From Sva-07 sp964651825 (GTDB lineage Bacteria; Actinomycetota; Acidimicrobiia; Acidimicrobiales; Ilumatobacteraceae), in assembly GCA_964651825.1 (NCBI GenBank), contig CAZYWK010000006.1, positions 1 through 64,000 on the forward strand: a DNA stretch of 64,000 nucleotides, given 5' to 3'. A program made the position numbers and the translations under genes. Each line of letters opens with the position of its first letter. Position 1 is the first letter of the stretch. Shown one piece after another: positions 15,734-24,758 of this stretch. Under the pieces are notes generated by a model. The model was not told the origin of the DNA. It worked only from the letters and a program-made list of their open reading frames with translations, and made no database searches.

Positions 15734-18700
15734 GGCGGAAGTCTGCCAGCGAACTGGACGAGTCGATGGCCGCTACCGTCGACGATCCAGCCGAGTCCGG
15801 GCCGCACCGGGATCGACGTCCGTCGCGGCAACGTCGTACCGAGCAGATCGCCGTCGATGTCGCCGGGCGCGGTGAGGATCACGCCGCACCTGCTTCGCGC
15901 CACGTCGCGAGTCCAGTGGCCGTAGCTCGAGCGGACGGCGTCGAGTCGCGCCGCGATCGCAAGGGTGACGTCGCGCCGCCCGCTGACGATCTCCGCGAGC
16001 ACGCCGTCGACGTCGTCGACGCGATCGGCGTCGTCGACGACCAGTAGGAGGCCGCCGAGGGACGGATCGGCACTCGGCCCAGGGTCGGTCGAGCAGGTGT
16101 CCGGCCGCCACGGCCACGTCACCGCCGAGTGCGCGCCGTCGATCGAACACCACGCGTCGACCACCCGCTCCAACACGCTCGAGCGACCGGTGCGTCCTTG
16201 CCCGCCGATGAAGATGTGATCCCCGACCGGCACCACGAGCCGAGCCGGTTCGAGATCGTCGGCGCCGATCCCGAGCCACAGGTAGCGCGCGCCGCGGCCG
16301 GAAGTGTTCGGCGCCGCGACCAGCGAGCTTGCCGGGAGAACCGACGGGTCGATCACCGGCGCGAGCACCTCGACGGGAGGCGGCCCGATGCCGCAGCTGC
16401 GATCCGGGAGATCGGCGAGCCGGTCCGCGCCGCACGCCACCTGAGCGTCGAGGCCGGTCGACGCGAGACGGATGCGCCCGGCCGGTCGATGGGGAGCGAC
16501 GCCACGCACGCCGTGTTGGGCGGCGATCGCCTCATCGACACTGAACACCCAGCGCTCGCCGACCGTGATCGGGGCGCCGAATGCCGTGCCGTCGGTCGAA
16601 CAGCACGTCACGACGCCGACCGCTGGTCCGGCATCGAGCACCCGGTCGAGTTTGGCCAGTGTGTCGAGGCGGTCAATGGCGTCGAGCGAGCGTCGGAGCT
16701 CGCCGACCCCATCGATGAGGAACAGGATCTCCGGATCCGCGTCGCCGACTCCCGCGACGGCCCGACGATCGACCTCGCCGGCGAGACGGGTCAGCAGTCG
16801 ATCGACACGTTCCGGCTCGCCGATCCGGATCACCGCACCGCAGTGCGCGAGTCGGGCGAGCGCATCGAGCGACCGGTCGCCGCATCCGTCCACGACGTAG
16901 AGATGGCGCCGATCCGGGTTGCTCGTGCGAGCAGCGGCGGCGGCCAGCGCGACCAACGTCGAGGTCACGCCGGCGCCGACCATGCCGACGAGCAGCAGGT
17001 TGCCGGTCGCCCGGTCCCACCGCAGCGGTCGTCGCGCCTGCGCGGCCGGGTCGTCGATCAGCCCCACCGCGTCGTGGACGCCGCCAGGGTCGGCGTTCGC
17101 CTCGAGGGCAACGACCGCCGCGACCTCGGCCGCGCTGAGCTCGGCCGGCAGCGGCTCCAGCCAGATGCGACGATCGCCCCGCGACGGCGCGGACGCGGCG
17201 GCGTCGGCGATGCGCTGCACGACGAACGAGAGCTGCGAGTCGCCGGCGTCGCCGTTGCTCGCCGCACCGTCGGTCGGGAGGGGCCATCGACGGGCGACGA
17301 GTCGGCGGTGGCCTTGTGGCCGGGCGCCGCCGGTCGATGCGGCCTGGAACACGATCAGCTCGTCGTGACCGAGGCGCACCGCGCACCGGCCCGGGACGCT
17401 CCGCGGGAACTTCGCCGGGAGCTCGTCGCCGAGCACGTCGACGGCATCGGTCCGGTCGTTGACGCGCAATGCGAGACGCAGGTTCGTGTTCGCCCGGATG
17501 TCGTCGTTCACCACTCCCGCCGGCCGTTGCGTGGCCAGGACGAGATGGACCCCGAGGCTGCGACCGCGTTGGGCGATGCCGACGAGCGCCGGCAGGAACC
17601 CCGGCACGTCCTGGGCCATCGTGGCGAACTCGTCGATCATCACGACCAACCGCGCGAGCGGCTCGCCCGACGACGTCGCCGCCACCGCTGGCGCATAGTC
17701 GCGGAGATCGGCCACACCGACCGCGCGGAACAGCCGTTCGCGGCGCGCGAGCTCCGCCTCGAGGCTCGCGAGCGCCCGTTCGGCGAGCCCATCGTCGAGA
17801 TCGGTGACGACTCCGGCCGTGTGCGGCAGCTCGCGACATCCGTCGAAGGTCGACCCGCCCTTGTAGTCGACGAAGATGAACTGCAGATCGGCCGGCCCGA
17901 AACGCGCCGCGAGCGCGAGCACCCAGGTGCGCAACAGTTCGCTCTTGCCGGAACCGGTCGTGCCGGCGATCAGGGCATGAGGTCCGTCGCGGACGAGATC
18001 GAGCTCGATCACGCCGTCGCTCGACAGGCCGATCGGGACGGCCAGCGACGCCGCGTCGGCACGTGCCCATCGCTCATCGACGGCCCCACTGCCCGCGACG
18101 AACATCTCGGGATCGAGTGCGCTGAAGGGAACCGAGGTGGGGACGCGCTGATCGGCGCCGGCGGCGTCCTCGGGATCGACGAGGCCGGCGAGCGCCAACG
18201 CGGCCGACGTGGCGACGGATTCGTCCAGCCCGGCCACCACGACGTGCTCGACGGCTGGATCACCGGGATGGCTCGGGCCGGTCCACTCGGCCCGCCCGGT
18301 CGAGCCGATCGTCAACACGCGTCGGCACACGCTCGGCACGATCGATCCCGTGACACAACCGACGACGGTGCTCACGCCCGGCGCATCGACGAGGCGACGG
18401 AGCGCACCCGTGCGGATCGTCAACGCTTCAGGGGCATCGACGATCAACAGCGTCCGGCGGTCCGGACGTTCCGCCGCCGCCTCGGCGACCGCCGCCATGC
18501 GCTCGTTGTCCCCGACACCGATCACCAGCGGCTCGGCCGGCCGGTCACGGCAGTGCGGGAGCCACGACATCCACTCCCAGCCCGCCCGTCGCTCCGACAC
18601 GACGGCGATCCGAAGATCGGCCGGGCCGATCGCGATCGCCGACTGCACCACGATCGAGCGCAACAGGCCGTGCACCTGACCCTCGGTTCCGTGGATGGCG

Positions 18701-19971
18701 ACGGCCTCCGCCGCGTCGATCGAGACCGGCACCGCCGCGCCGACCACCTGTGACCACTGCGCGATGGCAGCCATCTCCGCGCTGGACGGCGCACCCACCG
18801 CACTGCCGCCGGCGGTCACCGTGGCCGGCAGCAGCACCGTCCCACGCCCGATCGTGATCGGCAGCGCCCCACCGGCCAGCCGGCGGCTCCAGATCCACCG
18901 ACGCGCGCGTAGTGCGTCGGTCACCGCGTCCACCACGTCGGGATGACAGCGGCGGTGCTGCTCGTCGATGACACGATGACGCTCGCGGAGGCTGTCTTCG
19001 AATCGAGCGGTCGCCGCACGGGCATCACGCCGAGCTGCGCGGCGGCGCCGAAGTGCGCCCACCAGACCGACCGCCCAGGTCGTAGCCGACGCGACGGCGC
19101 CGATCAGCGCCATGACGGCGAACATCATCTGGCCGAGAACCATGGCCAACGTCAGCGCGCCGAGGGCGGCCACCCCGGCGCCGACGAGCGCTGTCGCGGC
19201 CGGCAGCGGAGGGAGATCGAGCGGTGCCACGAGTTCGATCGGCTCGTCGGTCGAGGCCGCCGCCACGACCAGGCCGCGCCGCACCTCGCGGTGCCACGGG
19301 TCACCGGCGATCCGCCCGATCGTCGTCGTCCCGAGGTCGCACCGAGGTCCGATTGCGGCGTGGTCACGACCGGCGATGCGTAGCTCGATGCGGTTCGCCC
19401 CGATGACGATCGCCCCGCCGGGCTCGAGCTCGAACCACCCCAGATCGTCGGAACCGGCCGGGCTGCCGTCGGCGCGCACGACCTCGATCGGGCACCGCCC
19501 GGTCAGCTGGACCACCCGGACGACCTCATCGACGTCGACCAGCGCGTGATGCAGTTCGGCCGACGGATCGTCCAGCTGGATCGACGCGGCCGGCGAGCGC
19601 CCGACGCCATGGCGGCCGCGCCGGAGCGGCACCCAGGGCCGGCACGCGGGGCCCGACACCACGGCGACTTCGAGGTCCGGCATCTCGCAGGCGTCCGCGG
19701 CCGCGGCCACGTCCTCCGGGCCGCCACCTGGGCCGGCCGACGAGGGTCCGGTGACGGTGGAAACGGCGGCACCTTCGACCAACGACTCGACCTCCGTCAG
19801 ACGGTGATGCCCAGCAACGACCGACCCGCCGATCAGCACACCGAAGTCGGCCGGAATCCTCATCGCCCGCGCCAGATCCGCCACCGTGTCGGCCGGCGAC
19901 GAGACCGCTATCCGGACGCGGCGCGCGGCGCCGTCGACGACGTCGAACGAAGAGTTCGTGCAGGATTCCAC
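15730..19971 (-). CDS. FHA-domain FtsK/SpoIIIE (EccC/EssC-like) multi-ATPase
   Basis: About 1413 aa from the GTG at 19971. An ATG at 20199 is in frame but would overlap the divergent gene, and its extra 76 residues look non-coding. Order: a ubiquitin-like/N-terminal part (1-90), an FHA-like part (about 110-190, GVGRSPAASIQLDDPSAELHHALVDV), two hydrophobic helices (about 257-303), then three FtsK-type modules. The first is intact (about residue 670, GTTGSGKSELLRT; Walker B LVVMIDEFATM; sensor AQRGRSLGVHLVLATQRP). The second (about 1000, GMVGAGVTS) and third (about 1257, GGQGRTGRSS) have degenerate or altered P-loops. This is the layout of type VII secretion ATPases. No WXG100, EccB/D/E or mycosin gene is present. 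Confidence 0.85.
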   Translation of the reverse strand: MESCTNSSFDVVDGAARRVRIAVSSPADTVADLARAMRIPADFGVLIGGSVVAGHHRLTEVESLVEGAAVSTVTGPSSAGPGGGPEDVAAAADACEMPDLEVAVVSGPACRPWVPLRRGRHGVGRSPAASIQLDDPSAELHHALVDVDEVVRVVQLTGRCPIEVVRADGSPAGSDDLGWFELEPGGAIVIGANRIELRIAGRDHAAIGPRCDLGTTTIGRIAGDPWHREVRRGLVVAAASTDEPIELVAPLDLPPLPAATALVGAGVAALGALTLAMVLGQMMFAVMALIGAVASATTWAVGLVGALRRRRAARRDARAATARFEDSLRERHRVIDEQHRRCHPDVVDAVTDALRARRWIWSRRLAGGALPITIGRGTVLLPATVTAGGSAVGAPSSAEMAAIAQWSQVVGAAVPVSIDAAEAVAIHGTEGQVHGLLRSIVVQSAIAIGPADLRIAVVSERRAGWEWMSWLPHCRDRPAEPLVIGVGDNERMAAVAEAAAERPDRRTLLIVDAPEALTIRTGALRRLVDAPGVSTVVGCVTGSIVPSVCRRVLTIGSTGRAEWTGPSHPGDPAVEHVVVAGLDESVATSAALALAGLVDPEDAAGADQRVPTSVPFSALDPEMFVAGSGAVDERWARADAASLAVPIGLSSDGVIELDLVRDGPHALIAGTTGSGKSELLRTWVLALAARFGPADLQFIFVDYKGGSTFDGCRELPHTAGVVTDLDDGLAERALASLEAELARRERLFRAVGVADLRDYAPAVAATSSGEPLARLVVMIDEFATMAQDVPGFLPALVGIAQRGRSLGVHLVLATQRPAGVVNDDIRANTNLRLALRVNDRTDAVDVLGDELPAKFPRSVPGRCAVRLGHDELIVFQAASTGGARPQGHRRLVARRWPLPTDGAASNGDAGDSQLSFVVQRIADAAASAPSRGDRRIWLEPLPAELSAAEVAAVVALEANADPGGVHDAVGLIDDPAAQARRPLRWDRATGNLLLVGMVGAGVTSTLVALAAAAARTSNPDRRHLYVVDGCGDRSLDALARLAHCGAVIRIGEPERVDRLLTRLAGEVDRRAVAGVGDADPEILFLIDGVGELRRSLDAIDRLDTLAKLDRVLDAGPAVGVVTCCSTDGTAFGAPITVGERWVFSVDEAIAAQHGVRGVAPHRPAGRIRLASTGLDAQVACGADRLADLPDRSCGIGPPPVEVLAPVIDPSVLPASSLVAAPNTSGRGARYLWLGIGADDLEPARLVVPVGDHIFIGGQGRTGRSSVLERVVDAWCSIDGAHSAVTWPWRPDTCSTDPGPSADPSLGGLLLVVDDADRVDDVDGVLAEIVSGRRDVTLAIAARLDAVRSSYGHWTRDVARSRCGVILTAPGDIDGDLLGTTLPRRTSIPVRPGLGWIVDGSGHRLVQFAGRLPP

Positions 19972-20197
19972 GACCGAACGTGGGTGGTCGGCACCGCGAA
20001 CCGGACACAGCTGGCCAAACTTCTCCGGATCGGCAATGCGAGCAGACGGAACTCCAGAAAACGGCCGCTGAGCTGGTGCTGTGAGACTTCCGGCCAGGCG
20101 GTCACGGGGCGCTGTGAGCCGAGCAAAGCGCCCGGTGAAGGCGCCGGTGAGAGAGACGGTGAGAGGAGCGGTGAGGGTCAGCGCGCAAGGTGCGGCC
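19972..20197. other. Divergent intergenic region between FtsK-like and HTH genes
   Basis: About 226 bp if both start choices are right. It holds short GTGAG-rich near-repeats (around 20115-20180) but no clear palindrome and no convincing -35/-10 pair in either direction. It should contain both promoters. Confidence 0.4.
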
Positions 20198-20941
20198 ATG
20201 AACCGTGCCGATCACGCCTACACCCTGCAATTGAGCCGCGAGTGGGAGCATCTCCGACATCACCGGCCGTCCCTCGCCCGGGCCCGCTCGTGGTCGCTCA
20301 TCGATCCGGGAGGCATCCTGCGGGGCGTCACGGGCAGCCTCGACGACCTGCAGCATCTCATCGACGCGACGTCGTCGAGCCGGCCGGACGGCGATCCCGT
20401 CGCGGCCGACGAAGTGCTCGCGCAGCTCGTCGACCTCGCCCGCTACGACGAGCTCGCCGGGCGTGTTGTCATCCAACGGATCCTCGGTGGGCTCGTCAAC
20501 GCGGCCGCCCGCTACCGCGACCCGTCGTGCGACATCGACCCCGCCGAGATCATCGTCGCCGCGGCCTGGATCGCGATTCGTAACTACGACACCGGGCGCC
20601 GGTCACGCCATGTCGCGGCGTCCCTCATCTCCGACGCCGCGTTCCAGGCGTTCCGCCGGCCGATGCGGCGACGGGCATCATCCGAGCGCGCGGTGCCCGC
20701 CGAACACCTGGACTGGCGACCCGCGCAGACCGACCGATCGGCGTTCGAACGGCTTGCCGAGGTCGTCCGGCTCGCTCGCCAGCACGGCGTGCCCGACCAC
20801 GATCTCCAGCTCGTGCGCGACCTCGTGCGCAGCGGATCGCCGACGAGTCTGGCCGCCGAACGGGGAGTGACCACGCGCACGATCCGCAAGCATCGTGAAC
20901 GAGCCGTCGACCAGATCCGGGCCGCCGTTCTCGCCGCGTGA
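20198..20941 (+). CDS. HTH protein with sigma-region-4-like C-terminus, unknown function
   Basis: 247 aa from the ATG at 20198 with AAGG eight bases upstream; a longer in-frame reading from 20081 has an unlikely Arg-rich start. The N-terminal half (HAYTLQLSREWEHLRHHRP, then DEVLAQLVDLARYDELAGRVVIQRILGGLVNAAARY) is helical and unrecognised, although the second part recalls sigma region 2-like helices. The C-terminus (LVRSGSPTSLAAERGVTTRTIRKHRERAVDQIRAAV) is a sigma-70 region 4 or LuxR-type helix-turn-helix. Divergent from the FtsK-like ATPase, so it may regulate it. Actinobacterial sigma-like proteins of this shape are known as hypotheticals. Confidence 0.7.
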   Translation: MNRADHAYTLQLSREWEHLRHHRPSLARARSWSLIDPGGILRGVTGSLDDLQHLIDATSSSRPDGDPVAADEVLAQLVDLARYDELAGRVVIQRILGGLVNAAARYRDPSCDIDPAEIIVAAAWIAIRNYDTGRRSRHVAASLISDAAFQAFRRPMRRRASSERAVPAEHLDWRPAQTDRSAFERLAEVVRLARQHGVPDHDLQLVRDLVRSGSPTSLAAERGVTTRTIRKHRERAVDQIRAAVLAA

Positions 20942-20955
20942 GGCGATGACCGGGA

Positions 20956-21759
20956 TCAGCTGGTCGGCGCGACGACCGACCCGCGCGGGTCCTGGCGGAA
21001 CTCCGGGTGCCGCTTCTCGAGGAACGCGGCGAACCCCTCCTGGGCGTCGGGCTCCATCGCGGCCCGCGCCATCCGCTCGCCCGCCACGGCGTAGGCGGTG
21101 GTCTGATCGAGACCGATCTGCTCGTAGAACCCGCGCTTTCCGAGCGCCTTCGACCACGCACTCCCCCGGGTCGCCCGGCCGATCAGGTCGGCGACTGCGG
21201 CGTCGAGCTCGTCGTCGGGCACCGCCCGGTTGATCAGGCCCCACTCGGCCGCGGTCGCGGCATCGATCGGGTCGCCGGTGAAGGCCATCTCGAGGGCTCG
21301 CTTCCGGCCGATATTCCGGCCGACCGCGACGAGCGGTGTGTGGCAGAACAGCCCGCCCTTCCCGCCAGGGATCGCGAACGACGCCGACCGCGCGGCGATC
21401 GCAAGGTCGCAGGTGGCGACGAGTTGACAGCCCGCCGCGGTGGCGAGCGCGTGCACGCGGGCGATCACCGGTTGAGGGATCGCTTGCACGGTGTTCATCA
21501 GCGTCTCGCACACGGCGAACAGGTGGCGGGCATCGTCGATGGCGGCGCCGGCCATGTCGCCGAAGTTGTGGCCGGCGGAGAACACGGGGCCGTTCGCCGC
21601 GAGGACGACGCCGAGCGCGGCGGAGCTCCCGACGGTTTCGAACGCGCCGGTGAGCTCGATCAGCACGTCGAGCGCGAGCGCGTTGCGCTTCTCCGGCCGG
21701 TCGAGCGTGATCGTGGTGATCGAGCCGTCGGTGTCGACCACGAGATGTCGGTACGGCAT
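20956..21759 (-). CDS. Enoyl-CoA hydratase/isomerase family protein (ECHDC3-like)
   Basis: 267 aa crotonase-fold protein from the ATG at 21759. Visible: TLDRPEKRNALALDVLIEL (substrate loop), VVLAANGPVFSAGHNFGDM (oxyanion-hole segment 1, with the GHNF/DM pattern of the ECHDC3 group rather than GAD) and PVIARVHALATAAGCQLVATCDLAIAA (segment 2). It then has FAIPGGKGGLFCHTP, again ECHDC3-like. The canonical hydratase Glu pair is not both evident, so it may not be a simple enoyl-CoA hydratase. Convergent with the HTH gene, with 14 bp between stops. Confidence 0.88.
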   Translation of the reverse strand: MPYRHLVVDTDGSITTITLDRPEKRNALALDVLIELTGAFETVGSSAALGVVLAANGPVFSAGHNFGDMAGAAIDDARHLFAVCETLMNTVQAIPQPVIARVHALATAAGCQLVATCDLAIAARSASFAIPGGKGGLFCHTPLVAVGRNIGRKRALEMAFTGDPIDAATAAEWGLINRAVPDDELDAAVADLIGRATRGSAWSKALGKRGFYEQIGLDQTTAYAVAGERMARAAMEPDAQEGFAAFLEKRHPEFRQDPRGSVVAPTS

Positions 21760-21826
21760 ACCGCCGACTCTACGACGCCAGGGTGCGCGGTCTCCTCCCG
21801 CGGGCGAGCGACGCCGCAACAGGCAG

Positions 21827-21832
21827 TACGGT
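21827..21832 (+). promoter_or_regulatory. Putative -10 box, leaderless geometry
   Basis: TACGGT with 6 nt to the ATG at 21839 and no Shine-Dalgarno. Confidence 0.4.
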
Positions 21833-21838
21833 GTGACG

Positions 21839-22495
21839 ATGAGCAACGGGGCGAATCCGGCCCAGGACGAGCGACGCGCGCTGTGCGATCTGTTCCTCGA
21901 GGTCGGGCCCGACGCCCCCACGTTGTGCGGCGACTGGACGACCCGCGACCTGGCTGCCCACCTCGTGATGCGCGAGCGCCGCCCCGACGGCGCGGCCGGC
22001 ATCTTGGTGTCGGCGTTCGCCGATCATGCCGCCAAGGTGCAGGCGTCGATCGCCGCGACAGAGTGGACCGACCTGGTCGACCAGGTGCGCACGGGCCCGC
22101 CGGTGTGGATGCCGACCCGGCTGGGGGCGATCGACAAGCTCGTCAACACCGTCGAGTTCTACGTGCACCACGAGGACGTGCGCCGTGCCGGTGACGACTG
22201 GACGATTCGTGAGCTCGACGACGACCTCGTCGCCACGTTGACGACGATGGTCGCACGGGCCGGGCGGATGATGACCCGCTCGTCGACCGTCGGCATCGTG
22301 CTCGAACCGACCGACGCCCAGAGCGCGCCGATGACTCCGATCGTCACCAACAAGACGGTGCCGTCGGTGTCGATTCGCGGCCCGATCGGTGAGCTCGTGC
22401 TGTTCGTGTACGGCCGGCAGGCGAACTCCGAGGTGGAGCTGCTCGGCAACGACGCCGACGTCGAGACGGTGCGCAACGCCTCGTTCGGTGTCTGA
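21839..22495 (+). CDS. TIGR03085-type metal-binding protein (DinB/maleylpyruvate isomerase-like)
   Basis: 218 aa. The N-terminus ERRALCDLFLEVGPDAPTLCGDWTTRDLAAHLVMRERRPD carries the W-x-x-R-D-L-x-x-H pattern of DinB-like/mycothiol-dependent isomerase helical bundles. EFYVHHEDVRRA supplies the second His-His segment of the metal site. The C-terminal part (PIGELVLFVYGRQANSEVELLG) is the small domain seen in this actinobacterial family. Members bind a divalent metal and may act in mycothiol-dependent chemistry; the substrate is not known. Monocistronic, with a leaderless-type promoter. Confidence 0.85.
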   Translation: MSNGANPAQDERRALCDLFLEVGPDAPTLCGDWTTRDLAAHLVMRERRPDGAAGILVSAFADHAAKVQASIAATEWTDLVDQVRTGPPVWMPTRLGAIDKLVNTVEFYVHHEDVRRAGDDWTIRELDDDLVATLTTMVARAGRMMTRSSTVGIVLEPTDAQSAPMTPIVTNKTVPSVSIRGPIGELVLFVYGRQANSEVELLGNDADVETVRNASFGV

Positions 22496-22507
22496 ACTGG
22501 TGGTCGG

Positions 22508-22570
22508 TCAGGACCTGCGGACGTAGACGGCCGCGGTGTCGGCCAGGCCCGAGGTGAACCCGAGCGACAT
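22508..22570 (-). CDS. 20-residue ORF or C-terminal gene remnant beside tRNA-Lys
   Basis: Reads M-S-L-G-F-T-S-G-L-A-D-T-A-A-V-Y-V-R-R-S-stop. Every codon in it ends in G or C, which random sequence would rarely give even at this GC content. The coding look stops upstream of the ATG. It begins 18 bp beyond the tRNA-Lys 3' end on the same strand. It could be a real microprotein read from the tRNA transcript or the surviving tail of a lost gene. No recognised family. Confidence 0.35.
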   Translation of the reverse strand: MSLGFTSGLADTAAVYVRRS

Positions 22571-22588
22571 CGTGGTTGATCGTCTGAG

Positions 22589-22660
22589 TGCCTCCCCAGG
22601 GGCTCGAACCCTGAACCAATGGATTAAAAGTCCACTGCTCTACCATTGAGCTAGAGAGGC
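22589..22660 (-). tRNA. tRNA-Lys (anticodon UUU)
   Basis: Complete cloverleaf on the minus strand: acceptor GCCTCTC pairing with GGGAGGC (one G-U), D-arm GCTC/GAGC, anticodon loop CTTTTAA (anticodon TTT), T-arm CAGGG-TTCGAGC-CCCTG, discriminator A. CCA is not encoded. 72 nt. Confidence 0.96.
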
Positions 22661-22715
22661 GTGGCTCGACAGCGTATTGGGCCCGCCGCCAACCGTTGCG
22701 GCCCGCCGGGCGCAA

Positions 22716-22721
22716 TATGGT
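22716..22721 (+). promoter_or_regulatory. Putative -10 box fixing the start of the DTR-metalloprotease gene
   Basis: TATGGT with 7 nt to the ATG at 22729 and no Shine-Dalgarno. It favours 22729 over the in-frame ATG at 22717, which lies inside the box itself. Confidence 0.5.
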
Positions 22722-22728
22722 CCATGCC

Positions 22729-24756
22729 ATGGCCGTCGCTCGTCGTCGCCGTTCCCGCCCGTCTGTGGTGGCCGTCGGGCTGGTGGCGATGCTCGTCGTC
22801 GCCGCGTGCGGGGTGGTGGGTCCGACCACACCCGAGACGCCGGGGGTTCGCCCGGTCGCTTCCGCCACCGGCGTATCGACGCGGTACGTGCCGATCACAC
22901 CGATCCGCGTGCTCGACACCCGCACCGATCCCACCCGGCACCGGCTCGGTGCGAACGGGTTGCTGTCGTTGGCCCCCGTGACCACCGCCGTGCTCGGCGC
23001 GAGCGGAACGAGTGCGGGATCGGTGCAGGCCGTGGTCCTCAACCTCACGATGGTCGACGTCGACGCCGCGGGCTTCGCGTCGGTGTGGCCGACCGGTTCG
23101 ATCCAACCGACGGTCTCGTCGGTCAACACCGACGTCGCGGGCCAAACGGTGGCGAACATGGTGACGGTGCCGGTCGGCGTCGACGGGTACGTGTCGGTGT
23201 TCTCATCGGTCGGAGCGGACTTCATCGTCGACGTGCAAGGGATCTACGAGTCCGCCAGCAGCGCGACCGCGGGACGCCTCGTGCCGCTGGCTCCCCGCCG
23301 TGCGATCGACACGCGCCAGCTGACACCGCTGCCGTCCGACTCCTCCATCACGGTCGACGTCGGCTCGGTCGGCGTGCCGGCTGATGCAGCGGCGGCGGTG
23401 CTGAACGTGACCGCCACGCAGACCCGCGCCGCGGGATACCTCACCGTCTGGGCCGCCGACACGCCGCGGCCGGTCGCGTCCAACCTGAACGTGCCGGGCG
23501 CCGGATACACGGTCGCCAACCAGGTGATCGCCGGCGTCACCAACGGCCGCGTCAGCGTCTACAGCTACGAGGCGACCGACGTGCTGGTCGATGTCACGGG
23601 ATACGTGACGGGTACGGCGGCGCCGAGCGGCACGGCCGGCTTGTTCGTGCCGATCGCGCCAGCCCGGCTCCTCGACACGCGCACGCCAGGGCCGTGGAGC
23701 AGCGGGGTACCGCTGAGCGACGGCAGTTCGATGACGTTGCCGATCAGCGGTCGCGGCGGGGTGCCCGCCAGCGGCGTCGCAGCGGTGGCGCTCAACGTGA
23801 CCGCGACTCGCAGCCTCGCACCGGGATACGTCACGGCGTGGCCCGCCGGCACCCCGGTCCCCGGCACGTCGACGTTGAACGTCGTCGCCGCCGGCCGCAC
23901 GGTGCCGAACCATGCGATCACCCCGCTCAACGGTGGCGCGGTCTCGTTGTACTCGTTCGGTGGGACCGACCTGCTCGTCGACGTGGCGGGATACTGGACC
24001 GATTCAACCGGCCCTCCACCGCCCACCTCCGGCGGACAGCCGGTGACGGCCGGAACCGTCACGCCACCGGCCACGACCACGCCACCCGCGGCACCGACCA
24101 CGAACGGCACGTACGCGTTCCTGTACCAGTCGCCACCGAAATCGATCGCAGCCCCGTACGGCCGGTGGAATGCCTGCGCCCCGATCCGCTACGCCGCCAA
24201 CGTCGACCGCGCCACCCAACCGATGGCCGACGAGATGAGCGCGGCGATCGCCGAGGTCGAGCTCGCGACGGGGCTCGACTTCGTGTACGTCGGGCCCACC
24301 TCGGCCGGGCTCGATTTCGAGCCGCCCGCCGGTGCCGACGCCGTGATCGGGTTCTCCGACCAGTCCGCCACACCGCACCTCGCCGGTGGCGTGATCGGGA
24401 TCGGCGGAGGCAACTACGACCCGTCGACCGGCCAGGTCGTGTCCGGCTTCGCGCTCGCCGACGTCGACGGCATCGTGTCGCCCACCAAGTTGCGCGCCAC
24501 GTTCATGCACGAGATCGCCCACATGGTCGGGCTCGATCACGTCGACGACCCGGCCCAGTTGATGTATGCCTCGGTCACCGCCAACTCGGCGTTCGGCGGC
24601 GGTGACCTCCGTGGGTTGTGGTACGTCGGGGCCGCCCAGGGGTGTGTCGCCGACCAGGCCGTGCTCGACGCGATTCCGCCGGTCGGACATCCGGCCTCCG
24701 ACCCCGCCGCAGACGCCCAGCCGGGCGGAACCGTGCTCGTGTTCGCCGTCGACTGA
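22729..24756 (+). CDS. DTR-module lipoprotein with C-terminal matrixin-like metalloprotease
   Basis: 675 aa. The N-terminus is Arg-rich, then hydrophobic, ending in a lipobox-like LVVAAC-G near residue 24, so probably a membrane-anchored lipoprotein. Three modules of about 130 residues follow, opening with IRVLDTR, RRAIDTR and ARLLDTR and containing the repeated LNVTAT, LNV-x-x-A/G and VDVAGY/VDVTGY strands. After a Pro/Thr linker (about residues 440-465) comes a zincin domain: HEIAHMVGLDH (His594 to His604, HExxHxxGxxH) with Met-turn LMYAS. Matrixin-type peptidases are extracellular. The module set and 3+catalytic layout match the sortase protein at 84-1841. Substrate unknown. Confidence 0.88.
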   Translation: MAVARRRRSRPSVVAVGLVAMLVVAACGVVGPTTPETPGVRPVASATGVSTRYVPITPIRVLDTRTDPTRHRLGANGLLSLAPVTTAVLGASGTSAGSVQAVVLNLTMVDVDAAGFASVWPTGSIQPTVSSVNTDVAGQTVANMVTVPVGVDGYVSVFSSVGADFIVDVQGIYESASSATAGRLVPLAPRRAIDTRQLTPLPSDSSITVDVGSVGVPADAAAAVLNVTATQTRAAGYLTVWAADTPRPVASNLNVPGAGYTVANQVIAGVTNGRVSVYSYEATDVLVDVTGYVTGTAAPSGTAGLFVPIAPARLLDTRTPGPWSSGVPLSDGSSMTLPISGRGGVPASGVAAVALNVTATRSLAPGYVTAWPAGTPVPGTSTLNVVAAGRTVPNHAITPLNGGAVSLYSFGGTDLLVDVAGYWTDSTGPPPPTSGGQPVTAGTVTPPATTTPPAAPTTNGTYAFLYQSPPKSIAAPYGRWNACAPIRYAANVDRATQPMADEMSAAIAEVELATGLDFVYVGPTSAGLDFEPPAGADAVIGFSDQSATPHLAGGVIGIGGGNYDPSTGQVVSGFALADVDGIVSPTKLRATFMHEIAHMVGLDHVDDPAQLMYASVTANSAFGGGDLRGLWYVGAAQGCVADQAVLDAIPPVGHPASDPAADAQPGGTVLVFAVD

Positions 24757-24758
24757 CC

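Noticed and set aside
16129..18753. Plus-strand open frame of about 870 codons opposite the FtsK-like gene
   Set aside because: Arg/Asp/Gln-rich low-information translation; the minus strand has the ATPase motifs.
15730..19971. Complete type VII (ESX) secretion locus
   Set aside because: Only the EccC-like ATPase is present. No WXG100, EccB, EccD, EccE or mycosin gene could be found within 10 kb.
22589..22660. tRNA-Lys as an integration site of a mobile element
   Set aside because: No integrase, no direct repeat of the tRNA 3' end and no compositional change on either side; only a 20-codon ORF is odd.
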